Shown in pieces: positions 9,342 through 19,200 of a stretch of DNA of 64,000 bases. Both the position numbers and the translations under genes were made by a program. This DNA comes from Lacinutrix sp. Hel_I_90 (lineage in GTDB: Bacteria; Bacteroidota; Bacteroidia; Flavobacteriales; Flavobacteriaceae), in assembly GCF_000934685.1 (NCBI RefSeq), contig NZ_JYNQ01000001.1, positions 3,571,501 through 3,635,500 of the forward strand, read 5' to 3'. The notes beneath the pieces were generated by a model that was not told the origin of the DNA, ran no database searches, and saw only the letters and a list, made by a program, of their open reading frames with translations. Numbering within the stretch: position 1 is the stretch's first letter; every line of letters begins with the position of its first letter.

Positions 9342-10535
9342 TTAATTGAGAAATTCAAATATCCCACATGCGCCTTGACCTGTACCTACACACATGGTGA
9401 CTGCACCATATTTGCCTTTCATATCGCGTTTGCGCATTTCATCAAACAACTGTACTGATAATTTTGCACCTGTACAACCTAGAGGATGTCCTAAAGCTAT
9501 AGCACCACCATTTACGTTAATGATATCAGGATTTAAATTTAACTCTCTAATAACAGCTAAAGACTGTGAAGCAAAAGCTTCATTCAACTCTATTAAGGAT
9601 AGATCGTCTTGTTTTAAGCCTGCTAGTTTTAATGCCTTTGGAATTGCTTTTACAGGACCAATTCCCATAAGACGTGGTTCTACACCAGCGGCGGCATAGT
9701 TTACCATTCTGGCGATAGGTTCTAGATTTAGTTCTTTAACCATATCTTCACTCATTACCATCACAAAAGCTGCGCCATCACTCATTTGAGAGGAGTTACC
9801 AGCAGTTACACTTCCGCCAGCAGCAAAAACCGCTCTTAGTTTCGCTAAGGCTTCTTTACTGGTTCCAGCACGTGGGCCTTCATCTTTAGATACGGTGTAT
9901 TTTTTTGTCGCTTTTTTTCCGTTTGCATCAATATAGGTTTGCTCTACTTCAATGGGAACAATCTGGTCTTGAAAACGATTTTCGGCTAATGCTCTTAATG
10001 CTTTCACATGAGAATTATAGGCAAATTCATCTTGGTCTTCACGAGACACGTTGAATTTTTTGGCAACCGCCTCAGCCGTGTTTCCCATGCCCCAATAATA
10101 ATCTTCGTGACCCGCTTTTACAATCGCATCGTAGTTTAATTCTGGTTTAAACCCCGTCATTGGTACAGAACTCATGCTTTCTGCTCCACCAGCGATAATA
10201 CAATCGGCCATGCCTGCTTGAATTTTTGCTGTTGCCATTGCAATGGTCTCTACTCCCGAAGAGCAAAAACGATTTACGGTAACTCCAGGAACATCAACAA
10301 TTTCTAATCCCATCAATGAGATTAAACGCGCCATATTTAATCCTTGAGATCCTTCTGGCATGGCGTTACCAACAATAACATCGTCAATACGCTTTGGATC
10401 AAGATTTGGCAATTCATTCATCATGTATTTGATGGTTTCTGCTGCCAATTCATCTGTTCTTTTAAAACGGAACACGCCTTTAGGTGCTTTACCAACTGCG
10501 GTTCTGTATGCTTTTACTATATATGCTTGTTTCAT
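9342..10535 (-). CDS. fadA: Acetyl-CoA C-acyltransferase (3-ketoacyl-CoA thiolase)
   Basis: A 397-residue thiolase performing the last, thiolytic step of beta-oxidation. The nucleophilic Cys lies in VNRFCSSGVET (about residue 90). Other active-site blocks are LNEAFASQ, GGAIALGHPLGCTG (His) and CVGTGQG (second Cys). It is of ordinary family length. It starts 5 bp after fadN and is followed by fadE, the same order as the Bacillus fadNAE operon. Confidence 0.95.
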   Translation of the reverse strand: MKQAYIVKAYRTAVGKAPKGVFRFKRTDELAAETIKYMMNELPNLDPKRIDDVIVGNAMPEGSQGLNMARLISLMGLEIVDVPGVTVNRFCSSGVETIAMATAKIQAGMADCIIAGGAESMSSVPMTGFKPELNYDAIVKAGHEDYYWGMGNTAEAVAKKFNVSREDQDEFAYNSHVKALRALAENRFQDQIVPIEVEQTYIDANGKKATKKYTVSKDEGPRAGTSKEALAKLRAVFAAGGSVTAGNSSQMSDGAAFVMVMSEDMVKELNLEPIARMVNYAAAGVEPRLMGIGPVKAIPKALKLAGLKQDDLSLIELNEAFASQSLAVIRELNLNPDIINVNGGAIALGHPLGCTGAKLSVQLFDEMRKRDMKGKYGAVTMCVGTGQGACGIFEFLN

Positions 10536-10540
10536 TTTTC

Positions 10541-12949
10541 TTAGTTTCTTAAAGGTTTACCTTTGGTTAACATGTGCTGAATTCTTTCCAACGTTTTACG
10601 TTCTGTACAAAGTGAAAGGAAAGCTTCACGCTCTAAATCTAATAAGTACTGTTCGCTTACTAAAGTTGGTTCAGATAAATCGCCACCAGCCATAACGTAA
10701 GCTAGTTTATTTGCGATTTTTTTATCGTGTTCGCTTATGTAATGACTGTCTTCCATAGAATCAGTACCTACCAAGAACATCCCTAAAGCTTGTTTACCAA
10801 GTACTAGTACATCTTCTCTGTGTACGGGTTGTGTGTACCCCATATCGGCCATGAGTTTTGCATGTTGTTTTGCAACGGCTATTTGACGGTCTTTGTTTAC
10901 AACAACAATGTCTTTTCCTTTTTGTAAAAGGCCTAAGTCGAACGCTTCGTATGCTGAAGTTGATACTTTTGCCATACCAATAGTTAAGAAATGCTCTTGT
11001 AATGTATTTAATTGTACATCGCCTTTTCTAAAGGTATCTGATGCTCTTAAAGTCATTTCTTTAGAACCCCCACCGCCAGGAATAACACCTACACCAAACT
11101 CTACAAGTCCCATATACGTTTCTGCTGCGGCTACAACTTTATCTGCATGTAATGAAATTTCACAACCACCACCAAGTGCCATGCCGTGAGGCGCAGAAAT
11201 AGTTGGAATTGAAGAGTAACGCATACGCATCATGGTATCTTGGAAATACTTGATAGCCATGTTAAGCTCTTCATATTCTTGCTCTGCAGCCATCATAAAA
11301 ATCATGCCTATGTTTGCTCCAACCGAGAAGTTTGGACCTTGGTTTCCAACGACTAATCCAGCAAAATCTTTTTCAGCCATATCAATCGCTTTATTTAATC
11401 CTGCAAGAACGTCTCCACCAATGGTGTTCATTTTAGATTGGAATTCTACGTTAAGAATACCATCGCCTAAATCTTGAACAGAAACACCAGAATTTTTAAA
11501 AACCTCTGTTGTTTTTCTAATGTTATCTAATATGATAAATGCATCTTGTCCTGGAATTTTTTCTTGTGATTTTTTCGGAATATCATAGAAATATGTGGCA
11601 CCATCTTTAATAGAGTAGAAGGTGTCACTTCCAGATTGTACCATGTCCATAACCCAATCTGCAGGCTTTAAACCTTCAGCTTTCATCATTTCAATTCCTT
11701 TTTCTACACCAATGGCATCCCATATTTGGAACGGACCATGTTCCCATCCAAATCCAGCTTTCATCGCATCATCAATCTTATAAAGCTCATCTGTGATTTC
11801 TGGAATACGGTTTGAAACGTAAGCAAATAATGATGAAAAACTCTTACGGTAGAATTCTCCTGCTTTATCTTTTCCTTTTACTAATACTTTAAAACGGTCG
11901 GCTACTTTATCAATTGTTTTTGTTAATTCTAAAGTGGCAAATTTTGCACGTTTGTTAGCTCTATACTCTAAGGTGTTTAAGTCTAATGTTAAGATGTCTT
12001 TAGAGCCATCTGCTTTTCTTTCTAATTTATAGAACCCTTGACCTGTTTTGCTTCCTAACCATTTGTTTTCCATCATCGTATTGATGAAATCTGGTAACAC
12101 AAACAATTCTTTGCGTTCGTCATCAGGGCAATTTTCTCTAATACCGTTGGCAACGTGCACCAAAGTATCTAACCCAACAACATCGACAGTTCTAAAGGTG
12201 GCCGATTTAGGGCGACCTATTACTGGTCCTGATAATTTATCGACTTCCTCAACCGTTAAATCTAAATCTTTAACGGTGTTGAACAAGCTCATGATACTGA
12301 AAATCCCAACGCGGTTTCCAATAAAAGCAGGGGTGTCCTTAGCAATAACAGACGTTTTTCCTAAGAATTTTTCACCATATTCATTTAAGAAATCTAATAC
12401 AGAAGCCTCTGTTTTAGGTCCAGGAATGATTTCGAATAATTTTAAATAACGGGCAGGATTGAAAAAGTGTGTGCCACAAAAGTGCTTCTGAAAATCTTCA
12501 GAACGCCCTTCGCTCATAAATTTAATTGGAATACCTGAAGTATTCGACGTTATTAGAGTCCCAGGTTTCCTGTGCTTTTCAAGTTTTTCAAAAACCTGTT
12601 GTTTGATGTCTAATCGCTCAACGACCACTTCCATGATCCAATCGACCTCTGATACTTTTGCAATATCATCTTCCATATTACCAGTGGTAATTCTGTTAGC
12701 AAAAGACGCATGGTAAATAGGAGATGGTTTAGATTTTAACGATGCGGTTAAGGCCTCATTAACTAATCGATCTCTAACGGCCTTGTCTTCTAAGGTCAAG
12801 CCTTGAGCTTTCTCTTTGTCATTTAGTTCTCTAGGAACAATGTCTAATAGTAATACATCTACACCAATATTGGCGAAATGACAAGCGATACCGCTTCCCA
12901 TAATTCCTGAACCAATAATAGCTACTTTTTTAATTCTACGTGTGCTCAT
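10541..12949 (-). CDS. fadN: 3-hydroxyacyl-CoA dehydrogenase / enoyl-CoA hydratase, FadN type
   Basis: An 802-residue bifunctional enzyme for the two middle steps of beta-oxidation. The order is dehydrogenase first, then hydratase, opposite to E. coli FadB and like Bacillus FadN. An N-terminal Rossmann motif (IGSGIMGSGIACHFA) opens the NAD-binding domain. The dehydrogenase C-terminal domain follows (HFFNPARYLKL, GFGWEHGPFQIWDAIG). A crotonase fold begins at about residue 490, with the oxyanion-hole regions NFSVGANIG and HGMALGGGCE. Its start lies 1 bp after the stop of the MarR gene, so regulator and enzymes share a transcript. Confidence 0.95.
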   Translation of the reverse strand: MSTRRIKKVAIIGSGIMGSGIACHFANIGVDVLLLDIVPRELNDKEKAQGLTLEDKAVRDRLVNEALTASLKSKPSPIYHASFANRITTGNMEDDIAKVSEVDWIMEVVVERLDIKQQVFEKLEKHRKPGTLITSNTSGIPIKFMSEGRSEDFQKHFCGTHFFNPARYLKLFEIIPGPKTEASVLDFLNEYGEKFLGKTSVIAKDTPAFIGNRVGIFSIMSLFNTVKDLDLTVEEVDKLSGPVIGRPKSATFRTVDVVGLDTLVHVANGIRENCPDDERKELFVLPDFINTMMENKWLGSKTGQGFYKLERKADGSKDILTLDLNTLEYRANKRAKFATLELTKTIDKVADRFKVLVKGKDKAGEFYRKSFSSLFAYVSNRIPEITDELYKIDDAMKAGFGWEHGPFQIWDAIGVEKGIEMMKAEGLKPADWVMDMVQSGSDTFYSIKDGATYFYDIPKKSQEKIPGQDAFIILDNIRKTTEVFKNSGVSVQDLGDGILNVEFQSKMNTIGGDVLAGLNKAIDMAEKDFAGLVVGNQGPNFSVGANIGMIFMMAAEQEYEELNMAIKYFQDTMMRMRYSSIPTISAPHGMALGGGCEISLHADKVVAAAETYMGLVEFGVGVIPGGGGSKEMTLRASDTFRKGDVQLNTLQEHFLTIGMAKVSTSAYEAFDLGLLQKGKDIVVVNKDRQIAVAKQHAKLMADMGYTQPVHREDVLVLGKQALGMFLVGTDSMEDSHYISEHDKKIANKLAYVMAGGDLSEPTLVSEQYLLDLEREAFLSLCTERKTLERIQHMLTKGKPLRN

Positions 12950-12950
12950 A

Positions 12951-13406
12951 TTATTTTAAAACAGTTTGTTTTTGGTTGTATATTTTTTTGTTTGAAATTA
13001 ATTCGTTTATTGTTTCGGTTACTTCTTGAAAGTGTTTTAATTTTTCTTCAGAAATGTGTTCTTTAATTGCCGTATTAAATGTTAAAACACGCTCACGAGA
13101 GTATTCTCTTTTTTCTTTTCCGAAGTCGGTTAAATAGATTAACACACCGCGACCATCTTCTGGGTTTGGTTTACGTTCTATTAAGCCTAATTCTTCCATT
13201 TTTTTTAGAATACGCGATAAGCTCGTGGCTTCCATTCCCATAATAGGACCCAAAGATGTTGAAGGCGTGCCATGCTCCGGATCGATACTTAATAGGGTAA
13301 AACCGGTGGCCATGGTCGTATCAAATTTAGCGGCTTCTTCATTATACATTTTATTGACTGCCAGCCATGTAGTACGCAGTAAATAATCTATAGTTTTATC
13401 TTTCAT
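12951..13406 (-). CDS. MarR-family transcriptional regulator of the fad operon
   Basis: A 151-residue winged-helix protein with the MarR recognition region MGMEATSLSRILKKMEELGLIERKPNPEDGRG and a beta-wing ending VLIYLTDFGK. It is the first gene of the operon with fadN, fadA and fadE. This suggests it senses fatty acid or acyl-CoA and controls beta-oxidation, as FadR/MarR-type regulators do elsewhere. A palindrome in its promoter region (13453-13464) is a plausible autoregulatory operator. The ligand is inferred from context only. Confidence 0.9.
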   Translation of the reverse strand: MKDKTIDYLLRTTWLAVNKMYNEEAAKFDTTMATGFTLLSIDPEHGTPSTSLGPIMGMEATSLSRILKKMEELGLIERKPNPEDGRGVLIYLTDFGKEKREYSRERVLTFNTAIKEHISEEKLKHFQEVTETINELISNKKIYNQKQTVLK

Positions 13407-13433
13407 AATTAGATTCCTAAGGTTGGGGAATTC

Positions 13434-13485
13434 AAAGATAAGAAAAAATACTATGCATGCATAATAAATTGCATAAATATTATGA
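13434..13485 (-). promoter_or_regulatory. Probable promoter and operator of marR-fad operon
   Basis: Reading the minus strand, TATCTTTG at 13441-13434 fits the Bacteroidota -7 element TAnnTTTG, 28 bp before the marR ATG. Just upstream lies the perfect 12-bp palindrome TATGCATGCATA (13453-13464). A related half-site follows (TTGCATAAATATTATG on plus, 13470-13485). A palindrome over the -33 region is a typical position for a MarR repressor. Function is inferred. Confidence 0.45.
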
Positions 13486-14016
13486 TATTGTTAAAAAGAG
13501 CTGTTAGAGATGAATAATATGTAGTTTGGAATCCCGTATTTATTGAAGGATTGTTAAAAATTGAATACTAAAAATTTAATAGTAATTTACAATTTGCTTC
13601 TTATGGCAGTTTATTGCAACCTGTTTTGAAATGATAACGACTTCTTTTAGCTAGTTTTCTGGCGCACGTATTCATGTGCTATGATTAACAGCATTTGGAC
13701 AGTAACTTTCAAAGCGATAATCGCCTTCTTTTTTTATTAGTCTTACTGCTAAGTCATTTTAAATCCAAAAAACAGGGAGCCCTACTTTTTTAATTAGAAT
13801 AGCTAGTGTCTTTTCGTAATTTATACTAGAAATTAGTGTTTGGAATTTAATTATGCTCAAATAGATACAACGTCACATCTTATAAGTTTTTTGATGCGCT
13901 TTTAAGAGGTGTAAACGAAAACAATATGAAACGTTTCAGAATAAATATTTTGAATAGCATTAGTGTTTTTCTGGAACGTCTCTTGATTTATTTAAAATTG
14001 AAGTTCGAACTAAAAC
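13486..14016. other. Gene-poor spacer with a possible decayed coding fragment
   Basis: About 530 bp between the acyl-CoA synthetase stop and the marR promoter. The minus strand has short open pieces that read like gene remains: EGDYRFESYCPN (around 13700-13745) and a 24-codon ORF MNTCARKLAKRSRYHFKTGC... starting near 13674. No full ORF, terminator or RNA was recognised. Confidence 0.3.
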
Positions 14017-15789
14017 CTAACTCCTATAAATCTTATCATAAAGGTCTTGATAAATGCCTTTAATAATTTCACGTTTCATTTTCATCGTTGGTGTTAAATG
14101 GCCAGCTTCTATAGACCAAACATCTGGTGTTAGTTCAAAGCGTTTAATTTGCTCCCATTTACCAAATTTTTTATTACAGGTATCTACTTCTTGTTGGATA
14201 CGTGCTATGACCTCTTGTGAGTTGACGATTTCTGTTCCAGATTTGCCAATAGCTTTACCTTTTTTATCTATCCAATCATTTAGAAATTCAAAATTAGGTT
14301 GTATGATCGCTGCAGGCATTTTTTCGCCTTCGCCAATTACCATGATTTGCTCTATAAAACGCGATTGTTTTAAATCGTTCTCTAATAATGTTGGAATAAC
14401 ATATTTTCCACCAGAGGTTTTAAACATTTCTTTTTTACGGCCAGTAATTTTAAGAAAACCATCGGCGTCTATTTCACCTTTATCTCCTGTGTGAAAATAG
14501 TTCCCGGTCATAACACTTGCTGTCTTTTCTGGATCTTTATAATAGCCTAACATCACGTTAGGTCCTTTTATAAGCAATTCACCATCATCAGCAATTTTAA
14601 CTTCAACGCCCGCTATTGGTTTGCCAACGGTACCTACTTTAAAATGGTGATCGCGATACATACCTACGGAAACTACTGGTGATGTTTCTGTTAGGCCGTA
14701 ACCTTCCATAACCTGCATTCCTGCTGCGCAAAAAAGGCGTGTTAATCTTGGTTGTAAAGCTGCACTCCCTGAAACCATAGTGGTTAATTCGCCACCCAGC
14801 GCTTCACGCCACTTGCTAAATATTAACTTATTAACGATACTTAATTTAAATTCATACCAAGCACCGTTTTTACCATAAGGTTCCCACTCTTCTCCTAAAG
14901 CAATCGCCCAGTGAAAAAGTTTACTTTTTATTCCTGTTAATTCTGATCCTTTGGCGTAAATTTTATCATACACCTTTTCTAATAAGCGAGGCACTACGCT
15001 CATTAAATTAGGTTTTATTTCTTTAGCATTGTCTCCAATTTTATCAATACTTTCAGCATAATAGATAGAGACACCAGCATATTGATAGATATAAATTAAT
15101 ACCCGCTCAAAAATATGGCAGATGGGTAAAAAACTTAATATTTTAGGATTTCCTTGAGACAGCGGTAATCTTTTTACGGCACTTAATACATTACTCGTAA
15201 TATTATCATGAGATAACATGACTCCTTTTGGTTTTCCAGTGGTTCCCGAGGTGTAAATAATAGTGGCTAAATCATTAGGCTTTACGGCTTCTTTTCTAGC
15301 TTCAACTTCATTTTGATTGTCGTGGTCTTTACCAAGTTCAAATAATTCAGAATAATGTTTGCAACCATCAATGTGATTAAAAGAATACACTTCTTTTATT
15401 TGTGTATTTGCTTTTACCTTATTTACTTTTTCAAAGACTTCAGCATCACTTACAAAACAATAAATAGAACCACTATGATTTAATACATACTCATAATCTT
15501 CAGCAGATATGGTTGGATAAATAGGGACGTTTTGCGCGCCAACTTGCAATATGCCAATGTCCATAATATTCCATTCTGTCCTGTTTGTAGATGAGATTAT
15601 AGCTATTTTATCATCTTTTTGAACCCCCATTCTTAGTAAAGCCCGACTCACTGCATTGGCTTTATCAAGATAGTCTTTAGTGGAAATAGGCGTCCATTTT
15701 CCATCATATTTTGTGACTAGTGAAGTGTCAAGATTGTATTTCTCAAGTTGGTAGTATGGGAAATCGAAAAGGCGTGTAACGTTTATCAT
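14017..15789 (-). CDS. Long-chain acyl-CoA synthetase (AMP-forming)
   Basis: A 590-residue ANL-superfamily ligase. The AMP-binding P-loop reads IYTSGTTGKPKGVMLSH. The motifs GYGLTETSP, YFHTGDKGEID and ITGRKKEMFKTSGGKYV (hinge Asp and catalytic Lys regions) are all present. Start at 15789 (MINVTRLFDFPYYQ) is preferred; the frame extends 19 codons further upstream, but that part has no family similarity. It activates fatty acids to acyl-CoA with ATP and CoA, supplying the fadN/A/E operon that lies 600 bp downstream on the same strand. FadD-like in role; the chain-length range cannot be read from sequence. Confidence 0.92.
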   Translation of the reverse strand: MINVTRLFDFPYYQLEKYNLDTSLVTKYDGKWTPISTKDYLDKANAVSRALLRMGVQKDDKIAIISSTNRTEWNIMDIGILQVGAQNVPIYPTISAEDYEYVLNHSGSIYCFVSDAEVFEKVNKVKANTQIKEVYSFNHIDGCKHYSELFELGKDHDNQNEVEARKEAVKPNDLATIIYTSGTTGKPKGVMLSHDNITSNVLSAVKRLPLSQGNPKILSFLPICHIFERVLIYIYQYAGVSIYYAESIDKIGDNAKEIKPNLMSVVPRLLEKVYDKIYAKGSELTGIKSKLFHWAIALGEEWEPYGKNGAWYEFKLSIVNKLIFSKWREALGGELTTMVSGSAALQPRLTRLFCAAGMQVMEGYGLTETSPVVSVGMYRDHHFKVGTVGKPIAGVEVKIADDGELLIKGPNVMLGYYKDPEKTASVMTGNYFHTGDKGEIDADGFLKITGRKKEMFKTSGGKYVIPTLLENDLKQSRFIEQIMVIGEGEKMPAAIIQPNFEFLNDWIDKKGKAIGKSGTEIVNSQEVIARIQQEVDTCNKKFGKWEQIKRFELTPDVWSIEAGHLTPTMKMKREIIKGIYQDLYDKIYRS

Positions 15790-15854
15790 GGAACAGTTAT
15801 GCATTAGAAAGTCTTGCAAAATAGGAATAAAATAAAGGATTGTCAAATATGTTA

Positions 15855-15886
15855 GAAAAAAAAAGGAGCTGTTAAAAAACAGCTCC
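15855..15886 (-). terminator. Strong hairpin with T-run ahead of the acyl-CoA synthetase gene
   Basis: Minus strand: arms GGAGCTGTT and AACAGCTCC around a T-rich loop, followed by a run of nine T residues. It lies 66 bp before the preferred start of the ligase and 326 bp after the purL stop. It could end the purL transcript or act as a leader attenuator for the ligase. Confidence 0.75.
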
Positions 15887-16211
15887 TCTGCTAATTGATT
15901 GATAGCAAGAATTTATGTTTTACTAAAGTTTATTTAATAACTAACTATTTTTAAATGAATCCCTTAACTTTCATTTAATTAAATAAATTTTTTTCATAAA
16001 TCCGCTACAAAGTTAATGGGTTTACTCTAAAATTAAGTGCTTTATAGAAATAATTTATGCAAATAATCGTATTTTTTTTATTATTCAGTTGTTTTTTATG
16101 CGTGTCTGCTCTTTTTTAGACCAAGTTTTAGGACGTTTATTCTTGTATGCTTTGAAGTTTTTAGTGAAATGAGAAAATCGTATGGCCTATCATCGCTAAT
16201 GTAGTCAGAAA
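15887..16211 (-). other. Spacer between purL and the hairpin, with possible promoter
   Basis: Very AT-rich. On the minus strand TAACTTTG at 16015-16008 fits the -7 consensus TAnnTTTG, though no clear -33 TTG sits at the expected distance. If active it would give a transcript of about 140 nt ending at the 15855-15886 hairpin. The only ORF inside is 8 codons (MKKIYLIK). Confidence 0.3.
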
Positions 16212-19200
16212 TTATTTTTTATTATCAATCCACAATCGCGCATTCACAAAAGCCTCTAGCCAAGGGGACACTTCATCTTTTCTGCCTTGAGGATAATTTG
16301 CCCAATTCCATTGAAACGTAGAACGCTCAATGTGTGGCATAGTTACCAAATGACGCCCTGTTTTATCGCATAACATAGCGGTATTAAAATCGGAACCATT
16401 TGGGTTATTTGGATACCCTTCATAGCCATATTTTGCTACTATAGTATAGTCCTCTTCGTTTCTTGGTAAATTAAATTTTCCTTCACCATGAGAAATCCAA
16501 ACACCTAAAGTACTGCCTTCTAAAGTAGATAACATCACAGAATTGTTTTTCTGAATCGCCACTGAAGTAAAAGAACTCTCATGCTTTTTAGAGTCATTAT
16601 GACTCATTTTTCCATGAACCTCATGCTCAGGATTAATAAGCTCTAATTCCATAAAGAGTTGGCAACCATTACAAATACCTACAGAAAGGGTGTCTTCTCT
16701 TTTAAAGAAATCATTAATGACTTTATTTGCTTTGTCATTATACTTAATAGCTCCTGCCCAACCTTTAGCAGATCCTAAAACATCAGAATTAGAAAAACCA
16801 CCAACAGCGCCTAAAAACTGAATGTCTTTTAAATCTTCACGACCCGAGATTAAATCGGTCATGTGTACATCTTTCACATCAAAACCAGCTAAGTACATTG
16901 CATTTGCCATCTCGCGTTCTGAATTGGAACCTTTTTCACGTAGAATTGCCGCTTTTGGTCGCTTTCCTTCATTACGAGGTGCTTGCGACTTGTCCATCGC
17001 TCCGTTAGAAGAGGGCTTCACAGCGTTGGCAATAACGTCTTCAAGTTTTCCTGTAAAATGTTTAGGGAATGTATATTTTAAAGGCTGAACTGCATAATTC
17101 TTATACCGGGCTTTAGCTAAATTATTTGCAGTTTGCTTTTGGTCGAGTAGAAAAGAGGTTTTGTACCAAACATCACGTAAACGCGAAACAGTCATTGTAA
17201 ATACTTCATCATGATTAATGATACTTAATACATCTGTTTCAGTTACTTTTCCAATGTTAAAAAACTCAATATTAGCATTTGCTAAAACGGTTTCTACAGT
17301 CTTGTCTTTGGCTTGAAACACAATACCTGCATTTTCCCCAAAGAGTACTTTGTACGACGCTTTTTGATTTAATGCTGTAATATCTAATTCAGCACCAAGA
17401 TTGGTATCTGCAAAGCATAGTTCTAATAAGGTCGTTATTAAACCACCAGAAGCGACATCATGTCCGGCAACAATTTGTTCGTCTTTTATTAGTTTTTGAA
17501 TGGTATTGAACACATTTTTCACAAATGCAGAATCAGTAACGGTTGGTGTCTCATTACCAATTTTATTTAGTATTTGAGCGAATGAGCTTCCTCCTAATTT
17601 AAACTCATCTTGAGAGATGTTAATATAGTAAATAGCGCCCCCGTTTTTTTGAAGTACAGGCTCTACAACTTTTGAAATTGCATTACAATTTCCTGCGGCT
17701 GAAATAATAACAGTTCCAGGAGAAATCACATCCTCATTAGGATACTTTTGTTTCATCGATAGCGAATCTTTTCCCGTGGGAACATTGATTCCTAAATCTA
17801 TAGCGTATTCTGAAATCGCTTGCACGGCTTCATATAAACGCGCATCTTCACCTTCATTTTTACAAGGCCACATCCAGTTTGCAGATAATGAAACCGATTT
17901 TAACCCCTCTTTTAAAGGCGCCCAAATAATATTGGTCAAGGCTTCAGTGATACTATTACGACTGCCTGCTACCGGATTAATTAAGCCAGAAATTGGAGCG
18001 TGTCCTATTGACGTGGCAATACCTTCTATACCTTTATAATCTAATGCCATTACCCCAACATTATTTAATGGGATTTGTAATGGACCAACACATTGTTGTT
18101 TGGCTACTTTGCCACCAACACAACGGTCTACTTTATTCGTTAACCAATCTTTACAGGCTACTGCTTCCAATTGTAAAACCTGATCCAGATAGTTGTAAAA
18201 CTCATCTGGATTGTATGAAACGCTATCATAATTTCTAGGGATAGTCACATCATTCATAATGGTTTTTGGAGAACTACCAAACATGTCTTCAAGTGCTAAA
18301 TCCATAGGTTTGTCCCCTTTGGTCTTAGACTCGAAAGAAAACCGGTAATCACCAGTAACTTCACCTACTGTGTACATTGGTGAGCGTTCTCTATCTGCTA
18401 TTTTATTTAAAGTCTCTAAATGTTTTTCGGCAATCACTAACCCCATACGTTCTTGAGATTCGTTGCCAATAATTTCTTTAGCCGACAGTGTTGGATCTCC
18501 AACGGGTAGTGCATCTAAATCTATTTTTCCGCCGGTGTCTTCAACCAATTCAGACAAACAATTTAAGTGTCCGCCAGCACCATGATCGTGTATAGACACG
18601 ATAAAATTCTCATCGCTTTCCACCATGCCTCTTACAGCATTTGCAGCACGTTTTTGCATTTCTGGATTAGAACGTTGTACCGCATTAAGTTCAATACCTG
18701 AAGCAAATGCTCCAGTATCTGCACTAGAAACGGCAGCGCCACCCATTCCAATACGATAATTTTCACCACCAAGAATAACGATTTTGTCTCCTGTTTTTGG
18801 GGTGTCTTTTATGGCTTGATCTGCTTTACCATAACCAATACCACCAGCTTGCATAATGACTTTGTCGTAACCCAGTTTTCGTGAACTTGTGCTTAGCGAA
18901 GTTGAAGTATCTTGCTCATGCTCAAAAGTTAAAACAGAACCACAGATTAAAGGCTGCCCAAATTTGTTTCCAAAGTCTGAAGCACCATTACTCGCTTTTA
19001 TTAAAATGTCCATAGGAGTTTGGTATAACCACGGACGTGCTTCCATTTTTTGTTCCCAAGGGCGATTGGCTTCTAGTCTTGAATAAGCCGTCATGTAAAC
19101 CGCTGTTCCTGCCAATGGTAACGAGCCTTTTCCGCCAGCTAAACGGTCTCTAATTTCTCCACCAGCACCCGTTGCAGCACCATTAAAAGGTTCTACCGTT

